DNA of 64,000 nt from Ollibium composti (lineage in GTDB: Bacteria > Pseudomonadota > Alphaproteobacteria > Rhizobiales > Rhizobiaceae): the NCBI RefSeq assembly GCF_004801285.1, contig NZ_SSNY01000003.1, positions 434,001 to 498,000 of the forward strand, given 5' to 3'. This document shows positions 18,263 to 28,483 of this stretch, in pieces. The position numbers and the translations under genes were made by a program. A model generated the notes under the pieces. The model searched no databases. It had not been told where the DNA came from and was given only the letters and a program-made list of their open reading frames with translations. Each line of letters opens with the position of its first letter. Position 1 is the first letter of the stretch.

Positions 18263-20182
18263 TCAGCCGACGATGCGCAGGTTGGAAAGCTCGTCGGCGA
18301 TTTCCTTGAACTTGTCGGAAAGGTCCGCGCCGGTGGCATTCCAGTAGAGCTTTGCCGGCTTCGACGGATCGTCGGGATCCTTGCGGTAGCGGGACTCGGA
18401 AGCGCACGACTTCAGGCCGTCGATCTGCGATTGCGCCGCCGCCCTCTCGCTTGCGCTGGAGAGTTTGCTAGGATCGATGTCCAGCGACACCGTCATGATG
18501 AGGATCTTGGAATCCTTGGCATTCTGGCACAACGTCGCCATCTGCTCGTTCATGGCCTTGGTGTAATTGCTGTTGTCAAAGGCGCCGCTGCCGCTTTTCA
18601 CGACGTTGCTGCTGGTGTTGAGAAACATGCGGGGCGAGTATCGGCTGTCGGCGTTGTAGGGAGCCATGAAGCCGTAGTCCGCGTAGGTGGATTTGGTGCC
18701 GGCGCTGTCGGAGCCCCACCGCAGGGAGTCCGGCGTGTAGTAGGTGTTGGCGCCGTCGGTCAGCACGATGACGACCTTGTCGTTGCCTTTCTCCGTCTCG
18801 GGCCGGCCCTCTGTGAAGGGCGCTCCGCTGGAGACGACACGCCAGCCCCAGGCCAGGCCGCTGCCGACGCTGGTGGCTCCCTGCGGCTCCATGGCGTCGA
18901 TGGCGTCCTTGACCTTGGTCATGCCCGCCACGTTGGTCACGTCCGTAAGCGGCGTGATGGGCTGCGTGGAACAACTGGCGTTCGGGCCGGCGTCCATGCC
19001 GGCGGGCTGCGTCCTGTAGGGCGCGACGTAGCCGATGGTCGGCAGGTCGAAATATTTCGGCATATAGGCTTGTCGGACACGCGCGGAGCTGTTGGTCGAG
19101 ATGTCGTTCCAGTAATATTTTTTGCTGTTCCGCTCGTAGAGGAACCAGTCGTTGTAGTCGCCGGTGACCTGGTCGGGAGCGAACATCGGCACGAACATCG
19201 TGGCGGGGTTGGACGGGTTTGCCGGCGCGTCGTTGACGTCATAGGGGCTGGGGCGCTGCTCGACGCAGCCGGCCCAGGATGAATAGGGGGCCTTTTTCGT
19301 CTGGTTGCTGTCGGTGTAGTATTTCATCTCGTCGAACAGGGTGAAGCGCGTCACCTTCGTGTCGACCTGGTCCGTCCCCCAGTCCGACCCCTTTTTTTCG
19401 TAGATGCCGGTGACAGCGTTCTTGATGACCCTGCGGTTGGATGTGTTGTTGCTGTTGCCGAAGCTCGTCCAGTCGAAGTTCTCGTGGTGGATCGGCGAGA
19501 TGCCGTCGAGATCGAGCCATGTCGCCTTTTTCACGTAATAATTGTCGGGACCGACATTGACCGAGGCCGAGAACGGCACCACCCCGAACCGGACGGGCTC
19601 CGCCACCTGCTTGATCATCGCGGCCTGTCCGGCCAGCGTGGAGATCAGTTGCTTGGCGGCGGCTTTCAGGAGATCGATGCGCTTCTTGCCCGAGCCGGTG
19701 CCGTAATAGTCCATGGAACCCGAATTATCGAGCACCAGCGCGACCTCGACCGTGTTCTTCAGCTGGATTTCGGAACTCGCGTCGAACGTAAGCGCCTTGC
19801 TGTCCTGGCCGACGAGCATGGCGGCGACAGGCAGGAAATAGGGGTCGTATTTCAGCGTGGCCGTCAGTTTCAGCGTGCCGCCGCCGGTATTGTCCCTCGG
19901 CAGGAGCACGTTCAGCTTGACGTTGGAGGGGGGCACGGCGCTGAGGTTGGCCATGAAGAAATCGTTGGCGTAGGTGATCGCCTCATCATCGGAGGCGCCC
20001 GACGAAATGTAGCGGGCCGTGGCGATGCCTGCGGCGTCGAGCGCGTTCAGCGTATCCTGTTTTTCACGCACCATGCCGGTGTAATCGACCGCCAGCGCCA
20101 CCGCACCCATGATGGGAACCAGGGCAAAGGCCGTCAGCATGCCGAAGTTGCCTCGCCGATCTTTCCAGAAACTGCGCAACAT
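18263..20182 (-). CDS. Tad-type von Willebrand factor A protein (TadG-like)
   Basis: 639 residues. The N-terminal segment WKDRRGNFGMLTAFALVPIMGAVALAVDYTGM is the prepilin-like Tad/TadE membrane anchor. A von Willebrand A domain follows with an intact metal site: LVLDNSGSMD at about residue 150 and VLTDGAN near residue 475, separated by a large insertion rich in Tyr, Asn, Ser and Asp. Such proteins sit in the envelope and contribute to Flp pili or adhesion. No other tad/cpa genes are nearby, so the partners must be elsewhere. ATG 20182 was preferred to GTG 20203. An 18-bp palindrome lies 53 bp upstream. Confidence 0.88.
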   Translation of the reverse strand: MLRSFWKDRRGNFGMLTAFALVPIMGAVALAVDYTGMVREKQDTLNALDAAGIATARYISSGASDDEAITYANDFFMANLSAVPPSNVKLNVLLPRDNTGGGTLKLTATLKYDPYFLPVAAMLVGQDSKALTFDASSEIQLKNTVEVALVLDNSGSMDYYGTGSGKKRIDLLKAAAKQLISTLAGQAAMIKQVAEPVRFGVVPFSASVNVGPDNYYVKKATWLDLDGISPIHHENFDWTSFGNSNNTSNRRVIKNAVTGIYEKKGSDWGTDQVDTKVTRFTLFDEMKYYTDSNQTKKAPYSSWAGCVEQRPSPYDVNDAPANPSNPATMFVPMFAPDQVTGDYNDWFLYERNSKKYYWNDISTNSSARVRQAYMPKYFDLPTIGYVAPYRTQPAGMDAGPNASCSTQPITPLTDVTNVAGMTKVKDAIDAMEPQGATSVGSGLAWGWRVVSSGAPFTEGRPETEKGNDKVVIVLTDGANTYYTPDSLRWGSDSAGTKSTYADYGFMAPYNADSRYSPRMFLNTSSNVVKSGSGAFDNSNYTKAMNEQMATLCQNAKDSKILIMTVSLDIDPSKLSSASERAAAQSQIDGLKSCASESRYRKDPDDPSKPAKLYWNATGADLSDKFKEIADELSNLRIVG

Positions 20183-20234
20183 GATTTTGATCCCGCCACC
20201 CACGCGATGGCGGTAACATCGCAGAAAACCTTAA

Positions 20235-20252
20235 ATTTCAGGTTCCTGAAAT
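20235..20252. promoter_or_regulatory. Palindrome upstream of the Tad-like gene
   Basis: ATTTCAGG-TT-CCTGAAAT, a perfect 8-bp inverted repeat with a 2-base centre. It lies 53-70 bp upstream of the Tad-like start, in an A/T-richer stretch where a promoter is expected. It may be an operator; the regulator is unknown. Confidence 0.4.
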
Positions 20253-20424
20253 GCCGGTAAAGCTGAACGCGCCGTTGCACCTTCGTTAACCCTGTCGCAT
20301 GCGGATCGCCTCGCACCGGTTCGGCTGTATCGCGATGCGCGGGGCGAAAGCTGGTGACAGGATGGAAAGCTTCGGTTAATTCGGGCTGCCGGCCGTCCGC
20401 CGGCACTATCCGGAAGCATGGCGC

Positions 20425-21300
20425 ATGGGACGCGGTATGGCGCAGTTGCCCGAAACGATCGGTTCTCTCGATGCGCTCAGCCCCCGCTATGCGGCGCTGC
20501 TGTGCGACGTCTGGGGCGTGGTCCACAACGGCGAGACGCATTTTCCGGCTGCCGCCGCCGCCTTGCAGCGCGCGCGTGGGGCCGGGCTGGCGGTCGTGCT
20601 CATCACCAATTCGCCGCGGCGCAGCGCCGACGTGGCGGCCCAGATCCGCGCCATCGGCTTTCCGACTGAGGCCTTCGACCGCGTCGTCTCGTCCGGTGAC
20701 GTCACCCGCGACCTGATCGCCCAGGGGCCGCGCAAGGTGCTGCATATCGGCCCCGAGCGGGATTTCAGCCTCTATGACGGGCTCGACGTCGAACTGGTCG
20801 AGGAGTTCGAGGCGCAGGCTGCCGTCTGCACCGGCCTCTACGACGACGAAACCGAGACGCCGGAAGATTATCGTGACCTGCTCATGCGGTTGCGGGCGAG
20901 GAACCTGCCGTTCATCTGCGCCAACCCCGATATCGCGGTGGAACGGGGCGAGCGGCTGATCTGGTGCGCCGGCGCGATTACCCGCGACTATGCCCAACTG
21001 GGCGGCCGTACCCTGATCGCCGGCAAGCCGCACGCGCCGATCTACGACGTCGCGCTGAGGGTGGCCGGCGAGGTGCTCGGCCGCGAGCTTGCGCGCGGCG
21101 AAGTGCTGGCAATCGGCGACGGTATGATGACGGATGTGAAGGGCGCCGCCGACAACGGCTTCGACGTGCTCTACGTCTCCGGCGGCCTGCACGCGCGCGA
21201 ATACGGCGAGCCGTCGGCGCCCGATCCCGTGCGCCTTGCCGCCTTCCTGGAAACGCATGGCGGCTACCGTCCGGTGGCGATCATGCCAAAGCTGCGGTAG
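20425..21300 (+). CDS. TIGR01459-type HAD hydrolase
   Basis: 291 residues. HAD-superfamily class IIA phosphatase with motif I CDVWGVVHNG (D28), motif II LITNSPR, a lysine in IAGKPHAPIYD, and motif III AIGDGMMTDVKGA. The group is common in alphaproteobacteria and resembles 4-nitrophenyl-phosphatase/NagD enzymes; the physiological substrate is unknown. ATG 20425 has GGAAG at 8 bases; the ATG four codons later is an alternative. It is followed after 7 bases by ribF, a pairing that suggests a flavin-linked or housekeeping phosphatase. Confidence 0.9.
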   Translation: MGRGMAQLPETIGSLDALSPRYAALLCDVWGVVHNGETHFPAAAAALQRARGAGLAVVLITNSPRRSADVAAQIRAIGFPTEAFDRVVSSGDVTRDLIAQGPRKVLHIGPERDFSLYDGLDVELVEEFEAQAAVCTGLYDDETETPEDYRDLLMRLRARNLPFICANPDIAVERGERLIWCAGAITRDYAQLGGRTLIAGKPHAPIYDVALRVAGEVLGRELARGEVLAIGDGMMTDVKGAADNGFDVLYVSGGLHAREYGEPSAPDPVRLAAFLETHGGYRPVAIMPKLR

Positions 21301-21307
21301 GCCGTCC

Positions 21308-22291
21308 ATGGCAGGCTCGTTCACGCATCTTCCGGCCGATGCGCCGCTGCCGCAGCATCTGCGCGGCGGTGTCGTCGCCATCGGCAATTTCGACGGCGTC
21401 CATCGCGGCCACCAGGCCGTCCTCGGCCGGGCGCTGGAGGAAGCGGCGCGGCGCGGCGTGCCGGCCCTGGTGCTGACCTTCGAGCCGCATCCGCGAAAAG
21501 TGTTCCGGCCGGACCAGCCGCTGTTCGTGCTGACGCCGCCGCCGATGAAGGCGCGGCTGCTGTCGCTGCTCGGCTTCGATGCCATGGTCGAGCAGGCGTT
21601 CACGCGCGCCTTCGCCGCGCAGTCGCCCGAAACCTTCATCACCGACGTGCTGGAGCGGTGCCTCGGCGTCACCCATGTCGTCACCGGCTTCGATTTCCAT
21701 TTCGGCAAGGACCGCCAGGGCGGGCCGGCCTACCTCATGGAAGCGGGCGAGCGGCACGGCTTCGGCGTGACGCTGGTGGACGCCTTTCGTGACGAGGGCA
21801 CGGACGTGATTTCGTCGAGCCGCATCCGCAAGCTGCTCACCGAAGGAGACGTGGCCGAGGCCGCCGGCCTGCTGGGTTATCGTTTCACCGTCGAGGCCGA
21901 GGTCGTCGGCGGCCAGCAGCTTGGCCGCACGCTCGGCTTTCCGACCGCGAATATGGCTTTGCCCGCCGATACGGCCCTGCGGCACGGCATCTATGCGGTG
22001 CGCTTCCGCCGCGCCGACGGCACGCTGCACGATGGCGTGGCCAATTTCGGCCGCCGCCCGACCGTCGACGACAACGGCGCGCCGCTTCTGGAAACCTTCC
22101 TGTTCGATTTCTCCGGCGATCTCTATGGCGAGACGTGCGCGGTGTCGCTGTTCGGCTGGCTGCGCGGCGAAGAGAAGTTCGACGGGTTGGATGCGCTGGT
22201 CGCCCAAATGAAGCGCGACGACGCGGAAGCGCGGGCGCTGCTTTCAGGGGTGCGCCCGTTGTCGGAACTCGACGGGAAAATTACCTTTTAG
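21308..22291 (+). CDS. ribF: Bifunctional riboflavin kinase/FAD synthetase
   Basis: Converts riboflavin to FMN and FMN to FAD. 327 residues. The N-terminal nucleotidyltransferase domain has GNFDGVHRGH (residues 26-35) and the ISSSRIRKLL loop. The C-terminal riboflavin-kinase domain has GRTLGFPTANM and ANFGRRPTVDD. ATG 21308 follows the HAD gene stop by 7 bases, with GGTAGGCC before it; the longer frame from 21236 lies inside the HAD gene. Its stop overlaps the convergent hdeD-like stop by a few bases. Confidence 0.96.
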   Translation: MAGSFTHLPADAPLPQHLRGGVVAIGNFDGVHRGHQAVLGRALEEAARRGVPALVLTFEPHPRKVFRPDQPLFVLTPPPMKARLLSLLGFDAMVEQAFTRAFAAQSPETFITDVLERCLGVTHVVTGFDFHFGKDRQGGPAYLMEAGERHGFGVTLVDAFRDEGTDVISSSRIRKLLTEGDVAEAAGLLGYRFTVEAEVVGGQQLGRTLGFPTANMALPADTALRHGIYAVRFRRADGTLHDGVANFGRRPTVDDNGAPLLETFLFDFSGDLYGETCAVSLFGWLRGEEKFDGLDALVAQMKRDDAEARALLSGVRPLSELDGKITF

Positions 22292-22848
22292 ATCGCCTTC
22301 TTCAACGCCAGGCCGAAGGCGATGAAGGTCCAGCCCTGGAACACCAGGTCGATGGCCAGGAACAGGCCGAGCACCCACAGGCTGTTGACCGGCCAGTGCA
22401 TGGCGATGACCAGGCCGGCCAGCGCGGTGACCACGCCGGCGGTGACGATCCAGCCGGAACCCTTTTCCGACCAGTGCTGGTAGCCGACCCAGACCCGAAG
22501 CAGCCCTGCGGCGATCAGCGCGACCGCCAGCAGGAATGTGAACACCGTCGAGGCGAGCAGTGGATTGTAGAAGGCGAAGAAGCCGGCCACGGCGTAAAGC
22601 AGGCCGGACAGGAACCAGTAGAAGAACCGTCCCCACGTCTTCACGCCGAACGAATGGACGATCTCGATCGCGCCGGCGAACAGCATGAGCCAGCCGATCA
22701 TGTAGACCGAGGCCACCGTGGCGATGAACAGGTTTCCGAAGGCGATGCCGCCGAAGATGAGCAGCAGCACGCCGAGCGCGATGAACCAGCCCCATTTGTC
22801 GCGGGTTTCGCCGATGGCTTTTTTCAGGGAGTCGCCTTGCAGTGTCAT
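22288..22848 (-). CDS. HdeD family membrane protein (DUF308)
   Basis: 186 residues with about six hydrophobic helices in three pairs, the HdeD/DUF308 plan: WFIALGVLLLIFGGIAFG, VYMIGWLMLFAGAIEIVHSF, WFLSGLLYAVAGFFAFYNP, FLLAVALIAAGLLRVWVG, and two more. HdeD is tied to acid resistance in E. coli; here the role is unproven. ATG 22848 (MTLQGDS) is preferred over the upstream codon at 22881. Tail-to-tail overlap of 4 bases with ribF, no terminator between. Confidence 0.87.
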   Translation of the reverse strand: MTLQGDSLKKAIGETRDKWGWFIALGVLLLIFGGIAFGNLFIATVASVYMIGWLMLFAGAIEIVHSFGVKTWGRFFYWFLSGLLYAVAGFFAFYNPLLASTVFTFLLAVALIAAGLLRVWVGYQHWSEKGSGWIVTAGVVTALAGLVIAMHWPVNSLWVLGLFLAIDLVFQGWTFIAFGLALKKAI

Positions 22849-23027
22849 CGTTCCAGTCTCCGCCGCAGGAAGTTGAACCACGGCTGAAAAGCTAGCGCCG
22901 GTTGTGGTCGGCGTCCATGGGCAAGTTCGCGGCGGCCAGTTCCCGTGGATCGAGGGGAATTAAATCAAATTTTACGGAATCCGAGGCAAGGCTTCCGTCA
23001 ACGGCAAGTTGTGCGTAAGGTGCCAGA

Positions 23028-23834
23028 ATGACTCGTTCTTCGATGGTGGCTGCGGCCTCGGCTCTGCTTTTGATGGCGCCGGCGGCAGCCGGGGCGGGCG
23101 AGGGGGCATCCGGCTGGCTTTCCGGCGACTGGTATCTGACCGTCGGCGTGACCGGACTCGTCGCGCCGAATTTCGAGGGCGGCAAGAAGTATCTTCTCAG
23201 CGCCCAGCCGATCATTTCGCTCGGCAAGGCCGGCCCCGAGGCGCGTTTCTCCTCGCGCAACGACAACATATCGCTGGCGCTGGTCGACGACGGCCATGTG
23301 CGCGCCGGCCTGACCGGCAAGTTCCTGTGGGGGCGCGACAACTCCGCCGACAAACTCAAGGGGCTGGAGCCGGTGAAGTGGGGCGGCGAGGCCGGCGGCT
23401 TCTTCGAGTTCTATCCCACCGACTGGATGCGGGTGCGCTCCGAAGTCCGCCACGGCATCCGCTCCCATAGCGGCGTCGTCGCCGATTTCGCCGCCGACGC
23501 CTTTTACGACGTCACGCCGGACGTCCGTATTTCCGGCGGTCCGCGCCTGTCGCTGGCGACGGCAAAGTATTTCGATGCCTATTACGGCGTCGACGCGGCG
23601 GAATCGGCTGCTTCCGGTCTCAGCGAGTATCACCCGGGCAGCGGGCTGAAATTGGTCGGCGTCGGCGGCGCCATCACCTGGAAGGTCACCGACCCGATGA
23701 CGGCGAGCCTGTTCGGCGAATATTCCCGCCTGATGGGGCCGGCGGCCGATTCCAGCCTGGTGAAGGAGCGCGGCTCGCCCGACCAGTTCATGATCGGTGT
23801 CTCGACCTCCTATCGTTTCGATTTCTCGATGTGA
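23028..23834 (+). CDS. MipA/OmpV family outer-membrane protein
   Basis: 268 residues. A signal peptide (MVAAASALLLMAPAAAGAGEG) is followed by alternating hydrophobic/aromatic strands (WYLTVGVTGLVAPNFEGG, YLLSAQPIISLGKAG, VRAGLTGKFLWGRD) and a beta-barrel end with phenylalanine near the C-terminus (SYRFDFSM). This matches MipA/OmpV, outer-membrane proteins linked to murein scaffolding or surface adhesion. Start ATG 23028 has AAGGTG upstream. Divergent from the HdeD-like gene. Confidence 0.85.
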   Translation: MTRSSMVAAASALLLMAPAAAGAGEGASGWLSGDWYLTVGVTGLVAPNFEGGKKYLLSAQPIISLGKAGPEARFSSRNDNISLALVDDGHVRAGLTGKFLWGRDNSADKLKGLEPVKWGGEAGGFFEFYPTDWMRVRSEVRHGIRSHSGVVADFAADAFYDVTPDVRISGGPRLSLATAKYFDAYYGVDAAESAASGLSEYHPGSGLKLVGVGGAITWKVTDPMTASLFGEYSRLMGPAADSSLVKERGSPDQFMIGVSTSYRFDFSM

Positions 23835-24069
23835 CGGCTTTATTCCGGCCGTTTCATCCGCTAGAAGCCGGCCCATGACGTTCCGGCGTGCCATCGCGAT
23901 ACGAATTACCGGCCCGGTGTTCCGGGCGGCCTAAGGGTCATAGACCTGAGACGCCGCCGGAGCCGCCGGGATTTTTCGCGCGACGAACCCCTCGCGCTTT
24001 TTCCAGAACATGATAGTTCAACGCCCCGGGCTTTTTCGCGGCCTTTGGGCCAACGCATATGGCAGACCG

Positions 24070-27048
24070 ATGACCGATACCGCCGACACGATCGACTATT
24101 CCAAAACGCTTTACCTGCCGCAGACGCAGTTTCCGATGCGTGCCGGCCTGCCGGAGAAGGAGCCGCTGCTGGTCAGGCGCTGGCAGGACATGGATCTCTA
24201 CCGGCGCCTGCGCGAGACCTCCGCCGGCCGGCCGAAATACGTGCTGCATGACGGCCCGCCCTACGCCAACGGCAACATCCATATCGGCCACGCGCTGAAC
24301 AAGATCCTCAAGGACATCATCAACCGCTCCTTCCAGATGCGCGGCTACGACGCCAATTACGTGCCGGGCTGGGATTGCCACGGTCTGCCGATCGAATGGA
24401 AGATCGAGGAGGAGAACTACCGCTCCAAGGGAAAGGCCAAGCCGGACCTCACCGACCCGGCGGCGATGATCGAGTTCCGCCGCGAATGCCGCGCCTATGC
24501 CGAGCACTGGATCAAGGTGCAGGGCGACGAGTTCCAGCGGCTCGGCGTCATCGGCGATTTCAAGAACCCGTACCTGACGATGAGCTACCACGCCGAGGCG
24601 CGCATCGCCGGCGAGCTGCTGAAATTCGCCGCCAGCGGCCAGCTCTATCGCGGTTCCAAGCCGGTCATGTGGTCCGTGGTGGAACGCACCGCGTTGGCCG
24701 AGGCCGAGATCGAGTACCACGACTACGAGAGCGACACGATCTGGGTGAAGTTCCCGGTGGCCGGTGGCTCCGGCGACTTCGTTGGCTCGTCCGTCGTCAT
24801 CTGGACGACCACGCCGTGGACGATCCCCGGCAACCGCGCGGTGGCCTATTCCCCGCGCATCGCCTACGGCCTTTATGAAGTCACGGCGGCCGAGAACGAT
24901 TTCGGGCCGCAGCCGGGTGAGAAACTGATCTTCGCCGACGCTCTGGCCGATCCCTCGGCCGAGAAGGCCAAGGTAACCCTGAGGAGGGTTCGCGACGTTT
25001 CCGCCGAAGCACTTGGAAGCCTTACGCTTTCCCACCCCTTCAAAGGGCTCGGCGGTGGCTACGAATTCGCCGTTCCGATGCTTGCCGGCAACCACGTTAC
25101 CGACGACGCCGGCACCGGTTTCGTCCACACCGCGCCCGGCCATGGCCGCGAGGACTTCGAGGCGTGGATGGATCATGCCCGCGAGTTGCAGGGCAGGGGC
25201 ATCGACCCGGCGATCCCGTTCACCGTGGACGACGGCGGTTACTTCACCAAGGACGCGCCCGGCTTCGGCCCGGATCGCGAGGGCGGCCCGGCGCGCGTCA
25301 TCGACGACAACGGCAAGAAGGGCGACGCCAACAAGGCCGTCATCGAGGAACTGATCGCCCGCAACGCGCTGTTCGCGCGCGGCCGGCTGAAGCACAGCTA
25401 CCCGCATTCGTGGCGTTCCAAGAAGCCGATCATCTTCCGCAACACGCCGCAGTGGTTCGTCTACATGGACAAGGCGCTGGGCGGGTACGGCCTTTCCACG
25501 GAAGGGAAAGCGGTTGCCTCTGGCGAATCCGACACCCTGCGCAACCGCGCGCTGAAAGCCATCGACGACACGCGCTTCGTGCCGGCGGCCGGGCAAACCC
25601 GGTTGAGGGCGATGATCGAGGAGCGGCCGGACTGGGTGCTGTCGCGCCAGCGCGCCTGGGGCGTGCCGATCGCCGTCTTCGCCGACGCCGACGGCAACGT
25701 CCTGAAGGACGAGGCGGTCAATGCCCGCATCGTCGAAGCCTTCGAGAAGGAAGGCGCCGACGCCTGGTTCGCCGCCGGCGCGCGCGAGCGCTTCCTCGGT
25801 TCCCGCGCCAACGAACCCTGGGTCATGGTCAAGGACATCCTCGACGTCTGGTTCGATTCCGGCTCCACGCACACCTTCACGCTGGAGGACAGGCCTGACC
25901 TGAAATGGCCGGCCGACGTCTATCTCGAAGGATCGGACCAGCATCGCGGCTGGTTCCATTCCTCGCTGCTGGAAAGCTGCGGCACGCGCGGCAGGGCGCC
26001 CTACAACGCCGTCATCACCCATGGCTTCACCATGGCAGAGGACGGCCGCAAGATGTCGAAATCGCTGGGCAACCAGGTGTTCCCGCAGGACGTCATCAAG
26101 CAATCGGGCGCCGATATTCTGCGCCTGTGGGTCGCCACCACCGACTATTGGGAAGACCAGCGCCTCGGCAAATCGGTGATCCAGACCAATGTCGACGCCT
26201 ATCGCAAGCTGCGCAACACGGTCCGCTGGATGCTGGGCACGCTGGCGCACGACGAGGGCGAGGACGTGCCGCTGGCCGAGATGCCCGAACTTGAGCGGCT
26301 GATGCTTCACCGCCTGTCGGAATTGGACGAGATCGTGCGCGCCGGCTACGACGCCTTCGACTTCAAGCGTGTCGCCAAGTCGCTGCTCGATTTCATGGTG
26401 GTGGACCTGTCGGCCTTCTATTTCGACATCCGCAAGGACGCGCTCTACTGCGACGGGCCGTCGAGCGTGAAGCGCAAGGCCGCCTTGCAGGTGGTGCGCC
26501 ACCTGTTCGAGTGCCTGACGAAATGGTGGGCGCCGATCCTGCCGTTCACCACCGAGGAGGCGTGGCTGGACCGTCATCCCGATGCGCAGTCGCTGCATCT
26601 CGACCAGATGCCGGATGTGCCGGCGACGTGGCGCAACGAGGCGCTCGCCGGAAAATGGCGTAAAGTCAGGCAGATGCGGCGTGTCGTTACCGGAGCGCTG
26701 GAAATCGCGCGCGCCGAAAAGCGCATCGGCTCGTCGCTGGAGGCCGTGCCGGTGGTCTATCTCGGCGACCGCAAGCTGGAACAGGAACTCGCCGGCGTCG
26801 ACATGGCCGAGATCGCCATCACCAGCGGTCTCGTCTTTTCCTATGACGGCGCACCCATCGATGCTTTCAGGCTCGACGACGTCGAGGGTGTCGCCGTGGT
26901 GGTCGAGCGGGCCGAGGATCAGGGTCTGCGCAAATGCGCGCGGTCCTGGCGCTACACCGACGATGTCGGTTCCGACCCGGCGTTTCCTGACGTGTCGGCC
27001 CGCGACGCCGCGGTGCTGCACGAACTGCAGGCGCTCGGCCGCCTGTAG
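24070..27048 (+). CDS. ileS: Isoleucyl-tRNA synthetase
   Basis: Charges tRNA-Ile and edits valine. 992 residues. HIGH motif at 71-74 in [11 protein letters not shown], the editing CP1 domain with [14 protein letters not shown], and KMSKS at 661-665. The C-terminal zinc finger found in many bacterial IleRS is degenerate: only KCARSW remains of the first cysteine pair and the second pair is missing. The start is ATG 24070 ([13 protein letters not shown]); the longer reading from 24010 adds a non-conserved leader. No T-box is visible upstream. A hairpin 15 bases past the stop probably ends the transcript. Confidence 0.97.
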   Translation: MTDTADTIDYSKTLYLPQTQFPMRAGLPEKEPLLVRRWQDMDLYRRLRETSAGRPKYVLHDGPPYANGNIHIGHALNKILKDIINRSFQMRGYDANYVPGWDCHGLPIEWKIEEENYRSKGKAKPDLTDPAAMIEFRRECRAYAEHWIKVQGDEFQRLGVIGDFKNPYLTMSYHAEARIAGELLKFAASGQLYRGSKPVMWSVVERTALAEAEIEYHDYESDTIWVKFPVAGGSGDFVGSSVVIWTTTPWTIPGNRAVAYSPRIAYGLYEVTAAENDFGPQPGEKLIFADALADPSAEKAKVTLRRVRDVSAEALGSLTLSHPFKGLGGGYEFAVPMLAGNHVTDDAGTGFVHTAPGHGREDFEAWMDHARELQGRGIDPAIPFTVDDGGYFTKDAPGFGPDREGGPARVIDDNGKKGDANKAVIEELIARNALFARGRLKHSYPHSWRSKKPIIFRNTPQWFVYMDKALGGYGLSTEGKAVASGESDTLRNRALKAIDDTRFVPAAGQTRLRAMIEERPDWVLSRQRAWGVPIAVFADADGNVLKDEAVNARIVEAFEKEGADAWFAAGARERFLGSRANEPWVMVKDILDVWFDSGSTHTFTLEDRPDLKWPADVYLEGSDQHRGWFHSSLLESCGTRGRAPYNAVITHGFTMAEDGRKMSKSLGNQVFPQDVIKQSGADILRLWVATTDYWEDQRLGKSVIQTNVDAYRKLRNTVRWMLGTLAHDEGEDVPLAEMPELERLMLHRLSELDEIVRAGYDAFDFKRVAKSLLDFMVVDLSAFYFDIRKDALYCDGPSSVKRKAALQVVRHLFECLTKWWAPILPFTTEEAWLDRHPDAQSLHLDQMPDVPATWRNEALAGKWRKVRQMRRVVTGALEIARAEKRIGSSLEAVPVVYLGDRKLEQELAGVDMAEIAITSGLVFSYDGAPIDAFRLDDVEGVAVVVERAEDQGLRKCARSWRYTDDVGSDPAFPDVSARDAAVLHELQALGRL

Positions 27049-27063
27049 GCGGTGCACAAATGT

Positions 27064-27091
27064 CACGGCCGGATCGATAAGACCGGCCGTG
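27064..27091 (+). terminator. ileS terminator-like hairpin
   Basis: A 9-bp perfect stem (CACGGCCGG / CCGGCCGTG) with a 10-base loop, starting 15 bases after the ileS stop. The following CGTTGCC is only weakly T-rich, so it could be a pause site or a message end protected from decay. Confidence 0.55.
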
Positions 27092-27240
27092 CGTTGCCCC
27101 CGGCTAGCTGTTGAGATAAACACGCCCGAGCCGTGCCGGACAACGTGCAAGACAAATTGTCGCCGGATTTCCGTTGGATGAGCGGGCGGGAACGATGTCG
27201 GCAACGGCGGCACGGCAGAGAGCGAGAGTGGGATTTGGGC

Positions 27241-27906
27241 ATGAACCACGGACATTGCAGGCGCGCGGCTCTTGTGGCGCCGCTTGTCGTCTCGGCGCTG
27301 GCACTGGCCGGATGCATGAGTTCGCCCACCTACGGTACCGACAAGACGGCCAGCGAACAGCTCGTCGGCGACCTCAGCAGCGCCCTCTCGCTGGCGCCGC
27401 AGGAGCGTGAGCACATCGACTACAGGCCGCGTCCCGAACTGGTGAAACCGGCGCCGGGGCAGAAAGAATCGCTGCCGCAGCCGCAGGACAGCATCACCCA
27501 GACGGCGAGCGCCCAGTGGCCCGAGTCGCCGGAGCAGCGACGCCAGCGCTTGCGTGACTATGCCACCGAGCATCGGGGCGATATCAACTACGATCCGCAG
27601 ATCGTCAACGATATGGGGGCCAAACCGGAAGTGCCCCAGCAGGTGACGAACGGCCCCGGTTCGATCACGACGAAGAGTTCCGGCAACGGAACGGCGCGCC
27701 GCGCCGAGATCAATCGCCGCCTGGCCGAGAGCAGGCAGGGCGATCCGACGACGCGAAAGTATCTGAGCGAGCCGCCGCTGACCTATCGCCAGCCCGCTGC
27801 CGATGCTCCGCAAGACGACATCGGCGAGGACGAATACAAGAAGGAGCGCCGCCTGAGGGCGGAGGCGAAGGGCAAGAGCAGCTGGGGCGACTGGTGGCCC
27901 TGGTAA
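27241..27906 (+). CDS. Predicted lipoprotein, unknown function
   Basis: 221 residues. A signal peptide ends in the lipobox LALAGC, with lipidation expected at Cys25. The mature part is hydrophilic, rich in Pro, Gln, Arg and Glu, with no recognisable enzyme domain; it ends SSWGDWWPW. Similar hypothetical lipoproteins occur downstream of ileS in rhizobia, as far as I can recall. ATG 27241 follows GGGATTTGGGC; the frame from 27133 has an arginine-rich leader that would bury the signal peptide. Envelope location is likely, function unknown. Confidence 0.75.
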   Translation: MNHGHCRRAALVAPLVVSALALAGCMSSPTYGTDKTASEQLVGDLSSALSLAPQEREHIDYRPRPELVKPAPGQKESLPQPQDSITQTASAQWPESPEQRRQRLRDYATEHRGDINYDPQIVNDMGAKPEVPQQVTNGPGSITTKSSGNGTARRAEINRRLAESRQGDPTTRKYLSEPPLTYRQPAADAPQDDIGEDEYKKERRLRAEAKGKSSWGDWWPW

Positions 27907-27962
27907 GGGCGGTCGCGTAAGGATCGCTGCCCGTCGGGCAGACGGCCCCGCGAGGCTTTTCG

Positions 27963-28409
27963 TCAGCGCCGACTGCCGAAGAATGTCCTGAGCATTGCCG
28001 CCGATTCGACTTCACCCAGGCCGGCATAGACGTCCGGGACGTGGTGGCAGGTGGGCTGGGCGAAGAAGCGCACGCCGTTCGTCACCGCGCCGCCCTTGTC
28101 GTCGGCGGCGCCGAAGTAGAGCCGCCGCAGGCGCGCGAAGGAGATGGCTCCCGCGCACATGGTGCAGGGCTCCAGCGTCACATAAAGGTCGCAGCCGTTG
28201 AGCCGTTCGCTGGCAAGCGCGCGGCAGGCTTCGCGGATCGCCAGCATCTCGGCATGCGCGGTCGGATCGGCGAGCTCGCGGGTGCGGTTGCCGGCCGAGG
28301 CGACGACCTTATCGCCCTGGGCGACGACGGCGCCGATCGGCACTTCGCCGCGCGCCGCCGCCGCTTTTGCCTGTTCCAGCGCCAGGGCCATGAAATTCGG
28401 TCGTTTCAC
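27963..28409 (-). CDS. tadA: tRNA-specific adenosine deaminase TadA
   Basis: Makes inosine at the wobble position of tRNA-Arg(ACG). 148 residues with the cytidine-deaminase-fold zinc site: HAEM (His plus catalytic Glu) and PCTMC (two Cys ligands) in the usual order and spacing. EVPIGAVVAQGDKVV is also typical. ATG 28409 or the ATG six codons later are both possible starts. Divergent from the pseudouridine synthase gene. Confidence 0.94.
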   Translation of the reverse strand: MKRPNFMALALEQAKAAAARGEVPIGAVVAQGDKVVASAGNRTRELADPTAHAEMLAIREACRALASERLNGCDLYVTLEPCTMCAGAISFARLRRLYFGAADDKGGAVTNGVRFFAQPTCHHVPDVYAGLGEVESAAMLRTFFGSRR

Positions 28410-28483
28410 GCGTTGTCGGGTCCCGATTAACCTCGCCTCCCGGCGACGATCCTGTTATCTAGCCGCGCAAACGGGCAAAGACC

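Noticed and set aside
23835..24069. T-box or other leader RNA controlling ileS
   Set aside because: No specifier loop, T-box sequence or terminator hairpin was found in the 235 bases upstream.
23938..27813. A 1291-codon open frame on the minus strand opposite ileS
   Set aside because: ileS on the plus strand has every synthetase motif; the antisense frame is a by-product of high GC, with no recognisable domain or start signal.
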